From Pasteurellaceae bacterium (GTDB taxonomy: Bacteria; Pseudomonadota; Gammaproteobacteria; Enterobacterales; Pasteurellaceae), in assembly GCA_900756875.1 (NCBI GenBank), contig CAAELW010000096.1:1-6556 (forward strand): a stretch of DNA of 6,556 bases. Reading direction: 5' to 3'. Of the stretch, positions 6,396 through 6,556 are shown in pieces. The notes under the pieces are model-generated. The model had not been told where the DNA came from. It worked only from the letters and a program-made list of their open reading frames with translations, and did not search any database. The number at the start of each line of letters is the position of its first letter. Within the stretch, counting starts at the first letter, position 1. The position numbers and the translations under genes are program-made.

Positions 6396-6424
6396 ACAGA
6401 GTTGTTCTCTCTGTTTAGAGAGTC
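6386..6424 (+). ncRNA. Stable leader hairpin overlapping the SpeFL stop codon
   Basis: CTCTCTAAACAGAG (6388-6401) pairs perfectly with CTCTGTTTAGAGAG (6409-6422) around TTGTTCT; a G-U and a G-C pair extend it to 6386/6424. The ORF's TAA (6393-6395) lies in the left arm. No U-tract follows, so it does not look like a terminator; it is better read as a structure that ribosomes on the leader ORF open or leave closed. Confidence 0.8.
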
Positions 6425-6432
6425 TCCACAGA

Positions 6433-6491
6433 TTAATTTCTGAATATTTTTGTATTGTCTAGAACAGGCAAGAAATATTTTGTGAAATTAA
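6433..6491 (+). ncRNA. Long imperfect stem in the speF leader
   Basis: TTAATTTC (6433-6440) pairs with GAAATTAA (6484-6491), and AATATTT (6443-6449) with AAATATT (6473-6479), followed by shorter inner pairs TTG/CAA and TGT/ACA around CTAGA. The two outer stems are separated by small internal loops. It is a plausible second leader structure between SpeFL and the expected speF start. Confidence 0.4.
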
Positions 6492-6556
6492 CTTAATCTT
6501 ATTTAATTTAAAATAAAAAATTCTTACTTTAGTTTTTTATATAAAAATCTAGAGAG

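Larger units (their letters stand above)
6163..6556 (+). promoter_or_regulatory. Ornithine-sensing speF leader region (continues past window edge)
   Basis: From the inferred transcription start to the window end the sequence holds a small SpeFL-like ORF (6201-6395), a hairpin over its stop codon (6386-6424), a long imperfect stem (6433-6491) and about 65 bases of very AT-rich sequence. In E. coli, ornithine makes the ribosome arrest on speFL, which prevents Rho-dependent termination and allows speF expression. The same plan is inferred here. No U-tract follows the hairpins, so intrinsic termination is not the likely off-switch. The speF gene itself is not in the window. Confidence 0.65.

Noticed and set aside
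6386..6424. Leader hairpin as an intrinsic terminator
   Set aside because: The right arm is followed by TCTCCACAG and not by a U-run, so it does not meet the pattern despite its strong stem.

Overview
The window looks like chromosomal DNA from a Pasteurellaceae bacterium of the Haemophilus/Aggregatibacter type. It is AT-rich. It carries four perfect copies of the 9-base Haemophilus-type DNA uptake signal AAGTGCGGT (either strand), where far fewer than one would be expected by chance. Every recognisable protein resembles a Haemophilus protein as I remember that family. The species call is an inference; no search was run.

Layout, left to right. Positions 1-125 hold the start of ilvG (acetolactate synthase large subunit), reading leftward off the edge. 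Next comes a strong 14-bp terminator hairpin (232-266), which ends a leftward YebE-like DUF533/TerB-type gene (312-950). A divergent intergenic region with an uptake signal and a good sigma70 promoter precedes the rightward pair 1109-2623 (NSS-family sodium:amino-acid symporter) and 2626-2724 (32-residue MetS-like single-pass subunit). A GC-rich terminator (2755-2780) separates these from the convergent leftward cpdB (2782-4755), a periplasmic 2',3'-cyclic phosphodiesterase/3'-nucleotidase with a twin-arginine-like signal. The divergent cpdB/argF spacer has a perfect CRP site (4841-4856). argF/arcB (ornithine carbamoyltransferase, 4985-5989) follows.

The most interesting part is the right end, 5990-6556. 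It has no large gene but does have a coherent regulatory layout: a CRP/FNR-like site (6095-6110) centred about 61 bp before the inferred start of a sigma70 promoter (6128-6156); a small ORF (6201-6395) whose second half carries the HIRRxxH sensor motif and downstream HRxxF residues of SpeFL, the ornithine-sensing arrest peptide that controls speF (ornithine decarboxylase) in E. coli; a 14-bp hairpin overlapping that ORF's stop codon; and a second long imperfect stem after it. This predicts that speF, probably with potE, begins just past the window edge. The peptide differs from the E. coli version: it runs 8 codons further and may start 29 codons earlier, so arrest could occur inside the frame instead of at the stop codon.

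Functionally, argF/arcB and the predicted speF both handle ornithine, so the right half looks like an ornithine/polyamine node in which the metabolite made or used by one enzyme would gate expression of the next. The left half holds unrelated amino-acid genes (branched-chain synthesis and amino-acid uptake). The 5990-6094 stretch is AT-rich with only weak hairpins, and I see no convincing terminator for argF there.
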